52,500 bases of DNA from assembly GCA_905221605.1 (NCBI GenBank), contig CAJNDS010002725.1:80294-132793 (forward strand). The letters are read 5' to 3'. Position 1 is the stretch's first letter; every line of letters begins with the position of its first letter. The notes beneath the pieces were generated by a model. The model did no database searches, was not told the origin of the DNA, and saw nothing but the letters and a program-made list of their open reading frames with translations. This document shows, piece after piece, positions 11,449-23,099 of this stretch. Source of the DNA: Symbiodinium natans (taxonomy: Eukaryota; Sar; Dinophyceae; Suessiales; Symbiodiniaceae). The translations under genes were made by a program, and so were the position numbers.

Positions 11449-12676
11449 CAAAGACCGCCAGGCCCCAGGGCGGGATCTGGCAGAGCCGGCTTCAGCTGAA
11501 GCGGCGCTTTGCGCGCCTCCGGCTTCGAGACCGAACGTCCTCCTAATCCCTCCGTAGGGTTTAGGGTTTAGGGTTTAGGGTTTAGGGTTTAGGGTTTAGG
11601 GTTTAGGGTTTAGGGTTTAGGGTTTAGGGTTTAGGGGTGCGACTACGAAATGACTGAAACACTTTCCAGCAACAACTTCCTCTCGCCTGGGGCTGCTAAA
11701 CCCTAAACCCTAAACCCTAAACCCTAAACCCTAAACCCTAAACCCTAAACCCTAAACCCTAAACCCTAAACCCTAAACCGAAACACTGAAATCCTTTATT
11801 GTAGGGTTGGGTTGCTATGCTGTACTCAAGAACCCCACAAAACTCAAACAGTAGTACTCCGCACATTAGCCTTATAAGGAAGAATGCTTTTTGCTTTCTT
11901 AGGGGGGGGGTTCTTAAGCATATAGTAGGTTGAATCAAAGCTCTTTCCATCCTCTTGGGTATAGTTAGTTGCCACACCGAGCAATTGTCATCGACGTGCT
12001 CCCCCTCCATTGCAACTGCCTATTAAGAGTCAGGCTCTACCATAAAACCCTAAACCCCAAACCCTAAACCCTAAGTCGTGGGAGTGGGGAGGGGGGCGGG
12101 GGGGGGGGGGGGGGGGGGGGGGCACACTTGCCGTATGTTTGGGGCTAGCTCTTCACAGACCCAAGGGAAACGTGCCCTCAGTCAGATTTCGGGGCTTGGG
12201 GGTTTAGGGTTTAGGGTCTTAAGTCACCAATAGAACAGAAACCAACAAACACCTGCAGAAACACATGCACCAGTTGTCATAGCCAAAAGCAAGGTTCTTC
12301 GTACGGCAACTTAACCGAGTTTCCCGAGGCAACGACTCGGTGGTAGCACAGTTCTAAGATGCCGGGAAAAAATCGGACATCCAGGCATATTCGTATGTTC
12401 AAGGGTAGTAGAAAGGCCAAGCTCTACCCAAAAGCTCTAAATTCTGATTGCCCCAAAACTCACAACAATTACACCCCGAGCCCTAAACCCTGATGTCGAA
12501 ACCTTACCCCCTTTTTGTCCCAAACTGCCCAAACCTAACACCCATGACAATCGAAGCAGCAAAAACTCCGGGATTCCTTACATGATCTTAAACAGCCTAA
12601 AGGCCCTACTTAAACTAACCCTCAAGCCCCGAGCCCTATAAACCCGAAAGGCCGAACTAAACCCGAACCCTCAAAC

Positions 12677-13438
12677 CCTTTTTGCAACAGGCTTCGAGGG
12701 CCACCCCCTGGTCCCAGTCTCCGTCTAACAGCGGCGCTCTCCAAGCAACCACCAACCACGCAAGACCCAAATGGGCAATCTCGTTCTGAAAAAGGGGTCA
12801 GAACGCAATCTGTGTGCAGCGTTCGCGCTGTCCATGGTTGGAGACACCAGAACCTCCAAAGGTCAAGTAGGTAACACCCCTTGAGAGCATCAATGAGCTA
12901 TTGACAACGGGTCCTTGCTTCCGCAGTCTCTTGCTAACTGGGTTCAATACCTCAACAGACTCCTCAAAGAATTCCCGGGGTTTTGGCCTCGTAGCAAACA
13001 TGACTTGAGCCGTAGCCATGTACCCCAAACCCTAAACCCCAAACCCTCCCTAAACCCCAAACTCGAAGCGCTTAGGTCGTTTCGAGCAAAACCCTAGACC
13101 CTGAAGAACCCTAAACTCCAAAACCCTAAACCCTTAAACCCTAAACCCCAAACCCTAAACCCCCCCAAACCCGAGTCTCGGAAGACCCGGCTCCCCTTCG
13201 GGCCTGTCGGCCTGCGTATCGCCTTGCCTGGCCAAGCTCCGGGGCCCGTTGGTTTGGGGTTTAGGGTTTCGGGTTTAGGGTTTAAGGTTTAGGGTTTAGG
13301 GTTTGGGGTTTAGGGCTTTGAGCTTAGCGTACTAGGGCGCGAGCGCGTGCCTTGGTGGGAGTCGGGTTTCTGATGCCCAAGAAACGAGCACGCAGCGGAG
13401 AATGCTGCGTTGCAAATTCTGAGATTGCCCTTCACAGC
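12677..13438 (-). CDS. Candidate exon series
   Basis: 13335-13438 (CACAG|G acceptor; AVKGNLRICNAAFSAACSF), 12854-13016 (FATRPKPREFFEESVEVLNP then VSKRLRKQGPVVNSSLML) and 12677-12785 (TTTTTCAG|A acceptor; open in two frames). The last two would be separated by a telomere-free intron of only about 70 bp with a GGAG|GTTCTG donor. Family unknown. Confidence 0.32.
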
Positions 13439-13475
13439 CTGTGAACAAGATTCCTGGATATGATCCTCTTGAACC

Positions 13476-13600
13476 CTACAGGGTGGGGCCCCCTAGTTAC
13501 AAGTAGAGTTGTAAGGGCCCTAAATTGGGTTAGAAGGACCCTAAGGTAGGTTATAAGTCCCTTAACTACAGTTAGTATAGTAAGGGGGCCCCACCCTGTA
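13476..13600. mobile_element. Imperfect palindrome J
   Basis: Near-complete 125-bp palindrome with ends tacagggtggggcccccta / taagggggccccaccctgta, directly abutting E1. Confidence 0.78.
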
Positions 13601-13601
13601 A

Positions 13602-13690
13602 CCCTAAGGGTCCATGTACCTACATAGGGCATACTTGGGCCTTCAAGTAGCGCACAAGTATGTCAGAATACGATACGTGGACCCTTAGGG
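13602..13690. mobile_element. Hairpin element E1
   Basis: Ends ccctaagggtccatgtacct and gtggacccttaggg; the internal cacttgggcct is also palindromic. Other copies: 24829-24928, 44612-44693. Confidence 0.8.
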
Positions 13691-14954
13691 TAAGCCCTAG
13701 CCCTAAACCCTAAACCCTGAACCCTAAATAATGTTTCCGGTCCCAAGCTTGCGCGCTGCTGAACAGCCGAATTTTCAGACTAGGTAGGCCCTTGGGATAT
13801 TTCCAAAACCCTAGGCCCTAAAGCCTTTTTGCATCCAGGTCTCTTGCAGCCAGCCGGGATAGAGTTAAGTCTGAGGAGAATTTAAACTGATGCATTTAGG
13901 GCCTAAACCCCTAAACCCTAAAACCCTAAACCCTAAACCCTCTCTTAACACTGAACCTCTCTCTCTTTCTACTTCCCACCCTATGGAGCCCTGGAGCCCT
14001 GACCCTCAAGCCCCCAAACCCTTCAACCAGAAGCCCCAAACCCTAAACCCTAAACCCTAATTAAACCCTCAACCCAACAACACTCAGAAACACTCACAGC
14101 CCCCCGCAAAAAAGGGGTTTAGGGTTTAGGGTTTAGGGTTTAGGGTTTAGGGTTTAGGGCAAAAAAAACGAAACTGCCTCGCTAGACAGGCATGCCAGGA
14201 GCAGAGGCTCTACCTCAGCGTTGGGCCAGCTCGCGGTCGCAGCTTCGGGATTCGGGTTATGGGGTGCTTCTGGGGTAGGGTTTAGGGTTTAGGGGTTTAG
14301 GTTTTGGGGTTTAGGTTTTGGGGTTTAGGGTTTGGGGTTTGGGGCTGGCGGGCTTGCACTTTTGCATCCCCGAAACCCGTCTTCTATGGCTATGGTCTAC
14401 ATGGCTGTAGCGCTATTGTGGGGTAGTTTTCCTAAACCCTAAACCCTAAACCCCAAACCCTAAACCCTAAACCCTAAATCCCAAACCCTAAACCCTAAAC
14501 CCTAAACCCTGAACACTAAGCCCTGACCACTAAACATCTCCAAATGGGACGCTCCAACTCCACCAGCTCTCAACTTCGGGGGCCCTAAAGCCTGACACCC
14601 TCAACCCTTTAGGGTTTAGGGTTTGAGTTTTAGGGTTTAGGGTTTAGTTTTTAGGGTTTAGGGTTTGAGTTTTAGGGTTTGGGGTTTAGGGCTTAGGGTT
14701 TGAGTTTTGGGGCTTCGGGTTTGAGGTTTGGAGTTTTAGGGTTTAAGCTTTAGGTTTTGGGGTTTCGGGTTTGAGGTTTAGGGTTTAGGGTTCTAATCAA
14801 CTGAGGTGGTGGCGGATGCCGGACTTCCTGCTGCTTCTGAAGGCATAGTGCCTGCCTTCGCTTGGTCACCGATGGAGGGTTTAGGGTAGGGCTTTAGGTT
14901 GGGATTCTCAACCCCAAACCGAAAAACCTAAATCCTAAAAACCTAAACCCTAAA

Positions 14955-15040
14955 CCCTTATACCAACAGTCCTTAATCGGGATTAGAGTAGGGGTAGTCT
15001 AATCCCCATGACGGACTGTTAGTATAAGGGGCAACATCCC
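14955..15040. mobile_element. Hairpin element A1
   Basis: Left arm cccttataccaacagtcctt pairs with right arm gactgttagtataagggg; the loop contains gattag...ctaatc. The right arm continues as gcaacatccc, whose partner is absent because a CCCTAAA array ends exactly at the left arm. Confidence 0.8.
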
Positions 15041-15705
15041 GAGCCTCATGGGTTTCGGGTGCAGGGTTTGGGGGTTAGGGTTTAGGGTTTAGGGTTTAGG
15101 GTTTAGGGTTTAGGGTTTAGGGTTTAGGGTTTAGGGTTTAGGGTTTAGGGTTTAGGGTTTAGGGTTGAGGGTTGAGGGTTGAGGGTTAGAAAACATATTC
15201 CAGGCGCCGTGCTCACGTAGGAATCTGGTGCCTTTGTTTGGGGGCTCCATGCGCCACCTGAGCCCAGAACACCTGAACCCCTGAACCCCCTGAACCCCCT
15301 AAAAACCTTAAACCCCCTAAATCCCCTAAGCCCCCTAAGCCCCCTAAACCCCCTAAACCCGCTAAACCGCCTGAACCCTAAACCCTAAACCCTGCACCTC
15401 ATCGACTCAGTTCTGCTCTACATCTTAGTTCGCGAGTTTGGGGTTTGGGGTTTAGAGTTTAGGCTTAAGGGTTTAGGGTTTAGGGTTCAGGGTTTAGGGT
15501 TTAGAGTTTAGGGTTCAGGGTTTGGTGTTTAGGGTTGAGGGTGCTTTGTCCACCCGCCACCGGGTCAGAGGTTTGAGGAAAGCCAAACCCTAATTTAGGG
15601 GTCGGAGTAGTTACTAGTAGCATTCCCTGTGGGGGTTCCTTTATGACAATACACCCTAAACCCTAAACCCTAAACCCTAAACCCTAAACCCTAAACCCTA
15701 AACCC

Positions 15706-15736
<31 letters not shown>

Positions 15737-15742
15737 AAAACC

Positions 15743-15853
15743 CTAACTATCAAGGCCCCGACATGATGCCCCTGAAGCCTTTGACCGGCCTTCTCCAGCG
15801 CAGCCTCCAGCCAGCCAGAGGCCGCGTCGCTCTCAGCCACCAGGGACGAGATC
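15743..15853 (-). CDS. Candidate exon, helical
   Basis: CCTGCAG|G acceptor, then ISSLVAESDAASGWLEAALE and KAGQRLQGHHVGALI on the minus strand, running to a telomere/poly-A/poly-C junction. Strongly helical composition; family unknown. Confidence 0.36.
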
Positions 15854-16239
15854 CTGCAGGGTTTAGGGTTTAGGGTTTAGGGTTTAGGGTTTAGGGTTTA
15901 GGGTTTAGGGTTTAGGGTTTAGGGTTTAGGGTTTAGGGAGGCTGACTTAGTGGGTTGAGGGGCTCCCAAGGTTTAGGGTTTTGGGCTTCTAAACCCTAAA
16001 CCCGAAACAGTAAACCCTAAACCCTACACCCTTAACTTTAAACCCTAAACACCCCCCCACCCTTCCCCAGACGGAAGGCTCTGCTTTTCGGGGCTAGAGA
16101 CCCCCTGGCCACAACCCCGACCCAAGGCCCGACCAAAAACGACAACCTAAAGCCCTAGCCCTAAACCCTAAGACCCTCAGCCTGAGGTTTAGGGTTTAGG
16201 GCTTTAGGGCTTTAGGGTCTAGGGTTTAGGGTTCTCTGC

Positions 16240-17215
16240 CCTGTAGCAGCTTAAGACCTCAGTGTAGAGAAAGCTTCCTTATCCCCGAACCCCAAAAGCC
16301 GAAACAAAAAGACACACCTTAAACCCTAAAGCCTAAACCCACAACCCCTAAACCCCCTAAATAAAGACCCAAAGCCGACATCCTTTCCTCTTGATTTGGA
16401 CCTCCTTCCGTTTAAGTTTGGCTGTTGGTTGCATCACTTCAGGGTTCGGCGGAGGTCGCCCTGAACCTTTAGGGTTCAGGGTTTAGGGGCTTCCGTTGTG
16501 TGTACATACATATATGTTGACACTGGTCCCTTCAACTACTAGAAAAAGAGCAATCCGGCTCGAGAATCCACCCTTTAAGGCCTTGAACATGTAAAACCCA
16601 GTATGAGCCCCTTAAGCTTGAAAGATCCTCAGGGACCCCAAACCACACAACTCCTAAGAGCCTAAAGTCTCAACAGCGGATCATGGACAGACTTGATCAT
16701 TAGCCTAATCATTTGGGATGTTCCTCCTTATACAAACAGTCCTTGATAGGGATTATAGTACCCCTAAACCCTAAACCCTAAACCCTAAACCCTAATCCCT
16801 ACTCAGGACCGTTAGTATAAAAAGGGGGAACAGCCCAAATAATCACCCTACAACGAAAGGTGCCAAGACCCCCACGCCCGAAACAGCACGCAACGCCCTA
16901 CAAGCGTAAATATCCCTCAAGCCCCCCCCCAAAAAAAACAACATGTGTGTGTATATATATATATATTATTAATAATCAAAATAATAATAAGAAGAAGAAA
17001 AACAACAATCAATGAAAAACAAATAAAAAAGTAATTGCCCTAGTTCCTGAAACCTAAGCACTTTTAAACCTGGATGTTGCTTCAAACCCTCAGCCCTAAA
17101 TCCTAAACCCGAAGAGCCATCCAACAAAAACGAAAATCCTCGAAGCTCCCTCTCACTCTCTCGTATCTACCTTTGCTCAATCCGAACCCTCTCACAACCC
17201 ACACCCTAAAGCCCT
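16240..17215. other. AT-richer unassigned region
   Basis: Holds element A2, a C11A8 junction near 16921 and TAA/TAT microsatellites. No exon seen. Confidence 0.5.
16711..16840. mobile_element. Hairpin element A2 split by telomeric repeat
   Basis: Arms atttgggatgttcctcctta and its partner ending gggggaacagcccaaat. The loop is occupied by CCCTAAA units (about 16763-16795). Confidence 0.85.
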
Positions 17216-17312
17216 CTGAAGCGGTTTAGGGTTTAGGGTTTAGGGTTTAGGGTTTAGGGTTTAGGGTTTAGGGTTTAGGGTTTAGGGTTTAGGGAACCTT
17301 AAGAACCCTCAC

Positions 17313-17350
17313 CCCCCTCTCCTGGCGCAGGTTTGCAAGGCCTCGAGCTC
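17313..17350 (-). CDS. Candidate 38-bp micro-exon
   Basis: CACTTCAG|GAG acceptor and GGGG|GTGAGG donor (the strongest donor seen here) enclose ELEALQTCARRG on the minus strand. Supported by the splice signals only. Confidence 0.32.
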
Positions 17351-18082
17351 CTGAAGTGGATGAGGGGGGCCAGGGTGTAGGGCTTTGGGTTTGGGGTTTC
17401 TAGGGTCTAGGGTCTAGGGTTTAGGGTTTAGGGTTTAGGGTTTAGGGTTTAGGGTTTAGGGTGCAGGGCTTAGGGTTTAGGGTTTTGGGCTTACGGAAGA
17501 AGAAGGGTTAAACCGCCTCAACCCATGCTTGCAGGGTCGGGGCACTTAAAACGTAGGTGCAAAGTTAGAGTTCTACGAGACCCAAGATTAACCTAGGAAT
17601 AAAAAGGGCGCCCCTTTGCTGTGTTAAAGGGGTTGTAAGGGAATTTTAATCCGAAAAAAAGAGAACAAGGGCCTAATTGCGTTAAGGGTCAGGAATTAAG
17701 TTCCAGGACGTGGCGCGCTGGGGATACATCTCTTCGCACCTCAGACCTGCGACTCAGCAGTTAAAGAAAGGGTTCATTCAGACCTGGGGCAAAAGGGGTT
17801 CATGGGGTTTAGGGTTTAGGGTTTAGGGTTTAGGGTCTAGGGTCTAGGGTTTAGGGTTTAGGGCACTGAAACGGAGAACAGCACGAGAGACTAGGCTGCC
17901 AGCGCTCAAGATGTTCATGGGAGCACGGTGCAAAACAAACATGCGCCAGCATTTCGACGGCCTCAGGGGTGAAAGTGAAAAGCTTTAAGCCCTAAACCCT
18001 AAACCCTAATTCCTATAAGCCCTAAACCCTAAACCCTAAACCCTAAACCCTAAACCCTAAACCCTAACACACAAACTGAAGC

Positions 18083-18140
18083 TCAGGGGGCCTCCGCATC
18101 TTCCGTGGCCTCCGCTGGCGTCTCCGGCTCCTCGAAGCCA
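18083..18140 (-). CDS. Candidate acidic C-terminal exon
   Basis: TTTGCAG|T acceptor, then GFEEPETPAEATEDAEAP and a TGA stop at 18085-18083. An acidic Pro/Ala/Glu tail of unknown protein. Confidence 0.28.
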
Positions 18141-18740
18141 CTGCAAACTGAAGCGGTTTAGGGTTTAGGGTTTAGGGTTTAGGGTTTAGGGTTTAGGGTT
18201 TAGGGTTTAGGGTTTAGGGTTTAGGGTTTAGGGTTTAGGGTTTAGGGTGATGTAGGGTTGAAGGGCGTAGGGCTTAGTTTTCTATAGGGTTGTATGAGTC
18301 CAGGTTTAGGGTCTAGGGCTTGGGGTTTGGGATTCAAAAGGGTTGTATGAGTGCAGGCCTTAAGCTTGAGGTACGCAGGGGTTTAGGGTTTAGGGTTTAG
18401 GGTTTAGGGTTTAGGGTTTAGGGTTTAGGGTTGCGGTATGTCAGACTTGGAGACAAGTTTGAGGCTCAAGAGCCCCCGCAGATGCAGACCTTCACTGGGG
18501 TGGCTAAGGGTTTCAGAATCCTGCCCAAGCCCTCAACCCTAAACCCCAGACCCTAAACCCTAAACCCTAAACCCGGAACCCTAAACCCTAAACCCTAAAC
18601 CCTAAACCCTAAGCCCGGAACCCTAAACCCTAGACCCGAAACCCTTCACCCAAGCCCTGCTTAGTTCACCCGTAGTTACACCCCACACCTCGCAAGTGCT
18701 TAACCCTGGGTTTTGGGTTTAGGGTTCAGGGTTTGGGGTT

Positions 18741-18820
18741 TATGGTCATTTGTGCGTGTCAACGTGGTGCAGGGGCCATGCTAATCTTCTCTGCGCCGCT
18801 CGAAATTGATCGAAGGCATC
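18741..18820 (-). ncRNA. U6 snRNA-like sequence, divergent or pseudogene
   Basis: The minus strand contains agattagcatggcccctgc preceded by gcagaga, and 9 bases later gacacgcacaaat. This is the U6 core: ACAGAGA box (here GCAGAGA, first base changed), the AGC triad region, and the ISL/3' segment. The 5' stem-loop region upstream is poorly matched, and the 3' end runs straight into telomeric repeat with no T-run. It is therefore probably a truncated copy or pseudogene. U6 is the catalytic spliceosomal RNA. Confidence 0.6.
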
Positions 18821-19397
18821 GGGGCCTAGCAGCGTTGAGGGTAGGGCTCGGGATTTGTAATAGGGATTCCGAGACCCGACTATATACCTTCTTATGTAGC
18901 TGCGGCTGCTAGAAATTGACGTCGCCCAAGGCAGTTAAGGCGATCTGACAATGAATCCCTGGATTGAGGTTTAGGGTTTAGGGTTTAGGGTTTAGGGTTT
19001 AGGGTTTAGGGTTTAGTGTTTAGGGTTTAGGGTTTAGGGTTTAGGGTTTAGGGTTTAGGGCACACCTTTTGTCGGCCTTCAAATGGGGCTTGGCAGAAGT
19101 TGCAAGGGAAGGCGACGCGAGCCTGTCCCTTGCCGATTGAATTAAATGATGGCTCCACCCTGGCCGAGGCGATGCCAGCATACCCTGCACCCCTCCCTGA
19201 GGGTTCACTTACCGGTAGCCCAGCCCCCCCCCCCCCCCCCCCCCCTAATACAAACTGTGTGCTCAGAACCCAGCCAACACAAACGTCAGAACTTATGGCT
19301 CCGGCGAACCCCCCCCCCCCCCCCCAACTCACCCCTCCTCCCCCGGCAACAACTCGAACAACACAACATATTAAACGGCAAATCGAATAACGCGTTT

Positions 19398-19593
19398 TCT
19401 TAGTAGGGAATGAGCGAGTTGGGTACTGTACCCTTTTTCCTCTGCTCTCTCTCTCTCTCTCTCTCTCCCTCTCTCTTCATATCAATATATAGATATAAAT
19501 AAATATAAATATAAATATAACTATATATATATATATATGTATATTTTCTATATAGCCTGTACGGGATTATGAAGGGTACTTCATTCCCTCATG
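19398..19593. mobile_element. Hairpin element B2 with microsatellite loop
   Basis: Arms cttagtagggaatgag and aagggtacttcattccctca. The middle holds (CT)n and (TA)n tracts. Confidence 0.75.
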
Positions 19594-19791
19594 CACAGCT
19601 CAAGGATACGGTCGCTAACGTCCCCACATTGGGTTTAGGGTTTAGGGTTATGCCTGTTGATTTGGGCCTTTTGGGGGCGCTACTAAACCCTACACCCTGA
19701 ACCCTAAACCCTAAACCCTAAACCCTGCTGTGGGCTCGGGAGATTCAGGGATCTCTGACTCGGGTCCCTCGGAGAGTGCGGGGGGGTGTAG

Positions 19792-19951
19792 CCCAAAGGG
19801 GTCCCAAGTACCTACATAGCCGAAAGCAGGGTTTAGGGTTTAGGGTTCGGGGTTTGGGGTTTAGGGTTTAGGGTTTAGGGTTTAGGGTTCCATAATCGGA
19901 ATTATGGTTTGGGTGAGTGTGCCAAACATAGGTACTTAGGACCCTTTGGGT
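19792..19951. mobile_element. Hairpin element C2 split by telomeric repeat
   Basis: Left arm cccaaaggggtcccaagtac and right arm ataggtacttaggacccttt are separated by TTTAGGG units at about 19831-19889. Related copies: 10401-10480 (C1), 25620-25682 (C3), 51826-51897 (C4, inverted). Confidence 0.8.
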
Positions 19952-20004
19952 AGGTGAAGGATCCTGGCAAGATGAGCGGCCTCTCGCCACGCCTACTTGG
20001 ATGC

Positions 20005-20163
20005 TCATGGTACTTATTAAGCAATTATGACTGTTCATTTTTAGGGTTCAGGGTTTAGGGTAACTGTACTTATGACTGTACTTAGAACCATATTAGGGCA
20101 CTGAAGGGGCTTAGAAGTGTGTGAGAACTACAATGATAATTCGTTAATAAGTACCATGAACCT
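20005..20163. mobile_element. Hairpin element H1 with telomeric insert
   Basis: Ends tcatggtacttattaagcaa and ttaataagtaccatga; a short TTCAGGG/TTTAGGG run at 20040-20061. A second copy is at 26609-26709. Confidence 0.75.
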
Positions 20164-20226
20164 CCAAGTATACCTCCGCCAAACACGGAGTCTGTGCAAC
20201 AAACGTGCGGGCGTGCATATTACCTT

Positions 20227-20349
20227 CTATTGGCAGCATTTTGCGACTAAGACAGCCTTGGGAGAATACCCCTTTTTCCTTACCCTCAATACCCCAAATG
20301 GCCGGAAAGGGTTGAAAGCGCCATCGAATAAGAACCCTACTGCATACCC
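20227..20349 (-). CDS. Candidate exon, unknown protein
   Basis: Open minus frame of 40 codons reading GYAVGFLFDGAFNPFRPFG then VLRVRKKGYSPKAVLVAK, ending at TAG. Composition is protein-like but more AT-rich than other islands. It follows hairpin element H1 directly. Overlapping plus-strand and other minus frames are also open, so the assignment is weak. Confidence 0.28.
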   Translation of the reverse strand, partial: GYAVGFLFDGAFNPFRPFGVLRVRKKGYSPKAVLVAKCCQ

Positions 20350-20389
20350 GTAAGTGTATCGACACATGAGCGGTTTAGGGTTTAGGGTT

Positions 20390-22120
20390 TGCCTCCAAAT
20401 CGTGCCCTCTCAAAACCCGAAACCCTAAACCGTGCACCCTAGTTACACCCTTTTGCAACTGGACTGTCGACGACTGCCAGGAAATTAACTAACACACACA
20501 CACACACCTACACCCTACGCCCTACACCCTGAACCCCAAACCCTGAGCGGCAATCCCCCCCCCCCCCCCCAAACCCTCAAAACCAAAACCCCGCACCTTA
20601 AGCATCAAAGCCCTGGTCCCTGAAATACCCCAAAAAACCCTTACACGCCCTATATGACCTGAACTGTAGATACGCTCTGAGCCCAAAGCAGCCCCTTTCA
20701 TCCGAAAAGCGCCCTAAACGTCGAGAACCCTAAACGGCTTAGGAATTAGGGTTTAGGGTTTAGGGTTAAACCCTCAACCCCAAAGAGCCTTAAGCCCTGT
20801 ACACCCTCAAAGTCCTTGTATACCCTTTAAACCATCTTGACCCGAAAGCCTTGAGCCCTATTGACCCTTGCAGCAACAAAAGCCTAAACCCGACAAACGC
20901 GCATAATTATGTCCTTTGACCGTGAGCCCTATTCACCATAGTTTCATGAATCCTAAACCCAAACGCTCTTCTAAACCGTAAAGCCCCAATCCCTACAATC
21001 CTTCAACCCCTCTATATATATATATATAGACATATTGACATACATATATATATATAAATATATCGATACAAATACGCACACATGTATGTGTATATACCTG
21101 AAAATACATCCTAAACCCTAAACCCTACAAGTATTCCCCTAAACAATAATCCCTTCTTCACCCTTGCCTAAACCCTAAACCCTAAACCCTAAACCCTTAA
21201 TCCTGCAACCCTCCAAGCTCAAGGCCCCGCGCAGTTCAGAGCAGCACTTTGACGACCGGTCTGGTCGCGGGCATGTGCGGGTCTACCTATCTATCTATAT
21301 ATATATATATATGGTTTAGGGTTTAGGGTTTAGGGATGTATGTATACATTCAACAAGCCGGATGATTCGAACTTTAAAGAGTAAGGTCATGAACCTTGAA
21401 AATGCGGGCCTGCAATATCGCGCTTTACATGTGTGCAAATGATATATACTCATATACATACACCTGCACATGATGAACAAAATATGAGACCCCGACACCG
21501 TGAACTCCAACAGCTGTGAGCCCCAAGGCCACAAAAACAAAACCTTTATTCCCTACACCCCATGCAAACAGGGTTTAGGGTTTAGGGTTAAACCTCCAAA
21601 CCCTCAAGCCCCTTCGAAAACCTCCAAGAAACACCTGAAACACCCTTACTCAAAGTCCTCGAAACACACCTAGCAGCCCCTAACAACCCTTGAACAACGT
21701 TGTGGGTCCAAAAGAACCATAGAAATACGCCCCCAACTCCTTTCAATCCTTTCAAGGCCGGAACGCCGCCATCAACCCGAAATGCTTAAAAAAACCTCCA
21801 AATCTTTTGAAAACCTTTAGCAAGCACCTGAAAGCAGCGTTTGCAAACGTTCCGAACACCCAAGCCAACTGAACCGAAAATCCCACACCCTCTAAACCCT
21901 AAACCCTAAGACCTAAGCCCGAAGCCCGAAGCCCTAAGCCCGAAGCCCTAAGCCCTAAACCCTCCACCAACTCCAAAAGAACCCCCTTGAAACCCAAACC
22001 CTAAACCCTAAACCCTAAACCCAAGGCGCCTTTAGGAGTCCTTCGGATGGGCAGTCGACTCGCGGGCACCGGCAGGCAGCCTCGGTACATCAGCGTCTTT
22101 TCATTGTGACTCTACACGAG
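20390..22120. other. Low-coding region
   Basis: Degenerate CCCTAAA-like and aaacctcc-rich sequence with AT microsatellites at 21012-21075 and 21290-21312. Minus ORF 21316-21540 has no coding character I can see. Confidence 0.5.
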
Positions 22121-22265
22121 GTAGGGTTTAGGGTTTAGGGTTTAGGGTTTAGGGTTTAGGGTTTAGGGTTTAGGGTTTAGGGTTTAGGGTTTAGGGTTTA
22201 GGGTTTAGGGTTTATAGGGTTTAGGGTTTAGCCTTCATAGGGTTTAGGGTTTAGAATTTAGGGTC

Positions 22266-22311
22266 CCTTAAAACCCTCTGAGAAACATCCTAGACATGGT
22301 GCTCTTGAACC
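22266..22311. repeat. Dispersed repeat R3
   Basis: Motif cccttaaaaccctctgag...tggtgctcttgaaccc, related to 13450-13476, 23595-23642 and 32995-33042. Confidence 0.6.
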
Positions 22312-22851
22312 CACGGTGGGGCAACATCAAACATTCCAAGGGTCTACCTACTTTCATTGCATGGATATGACCCATGGTCTTCTTAGTGCTAGTATTCCCT
22401 GGAAGGACACCCAACATGTACTCACCAACGTACGGAAACCTCTACTACTCGCCCAGAACAGTAGTGTAAAACCTAAAGTCTAAACCCTAAACCCTAAACC
22501 CTAAACCCTCAGCCCTAAACCCTAAACCCTAATATTTGTTTGCAGGCCAGACGGCCGGCTGGCAAAAGTGTTCGGGTAAGTTCTTTACAGGGTTCTTGTG
22601 GGAGGGGTTTGGGTTTATACGGGTTTAGGGTTAAGGTTTTGTTGGGGGGGGGGGGGGAGGGCTAGGTATCTACCTACAGGAACCTCAGGGACGCTTGGGG
22701 AGCCTTAGAGAAGAGTGGGGAGCATTCGGGAACCTTGGGCTACATACCCCCCTTGAACCCCTTCCTTAAGGACCCTATAAGTTCCAGCAGCGGCAAGCCA
22801 TAACATCCTCACAGACACTGCTTTTGCAAGCTGACACATTCAACTTTCTAC

Positions 22852-22959
22852 CTGTGAAAACTCTGCTTAGACTGCTGCGGGACAAAAGCCTGGCTTGTGA
22901 GATTGCGGTCGTCAACAGACGTGACACTCTCGGGCCGAAGATGGCCCTCAAAAAACCTT
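22852..22959 (-). CDS. Candidate exon with canonical GT-AG borders
   Basis: TTTTGTCAG|A acceptor and CACAG|GTAGAA donor enclose an open minus frame reading RFFEGHLRPESVTSVDDRN then LTSQAFVPQQSKQSF. It is one of the few islands with fully canonical splice signals on both sides. Family unknown. Confidence 0.42.
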
Positions 22960-23099
22960 CTGACAAAAGCATTCCTCAACATGGGCCTTTTCATTGAACC
23001 CAATAAGGGTTTAGGGTTTAGGGTTTGGGGTTTGGGGTTTGGGGTTTGGGGTTTGGGGTTTAGGGTTTGGGGTTTAGGGCCTCATAAAGGGGTAACAAA

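Noticed and set aside
12301-12370. Possible tRNA near ggcaacgactcggtggtagc
   Set aside because: No cloverleaf with a proper T-loop or acceptor stem could be drawn.
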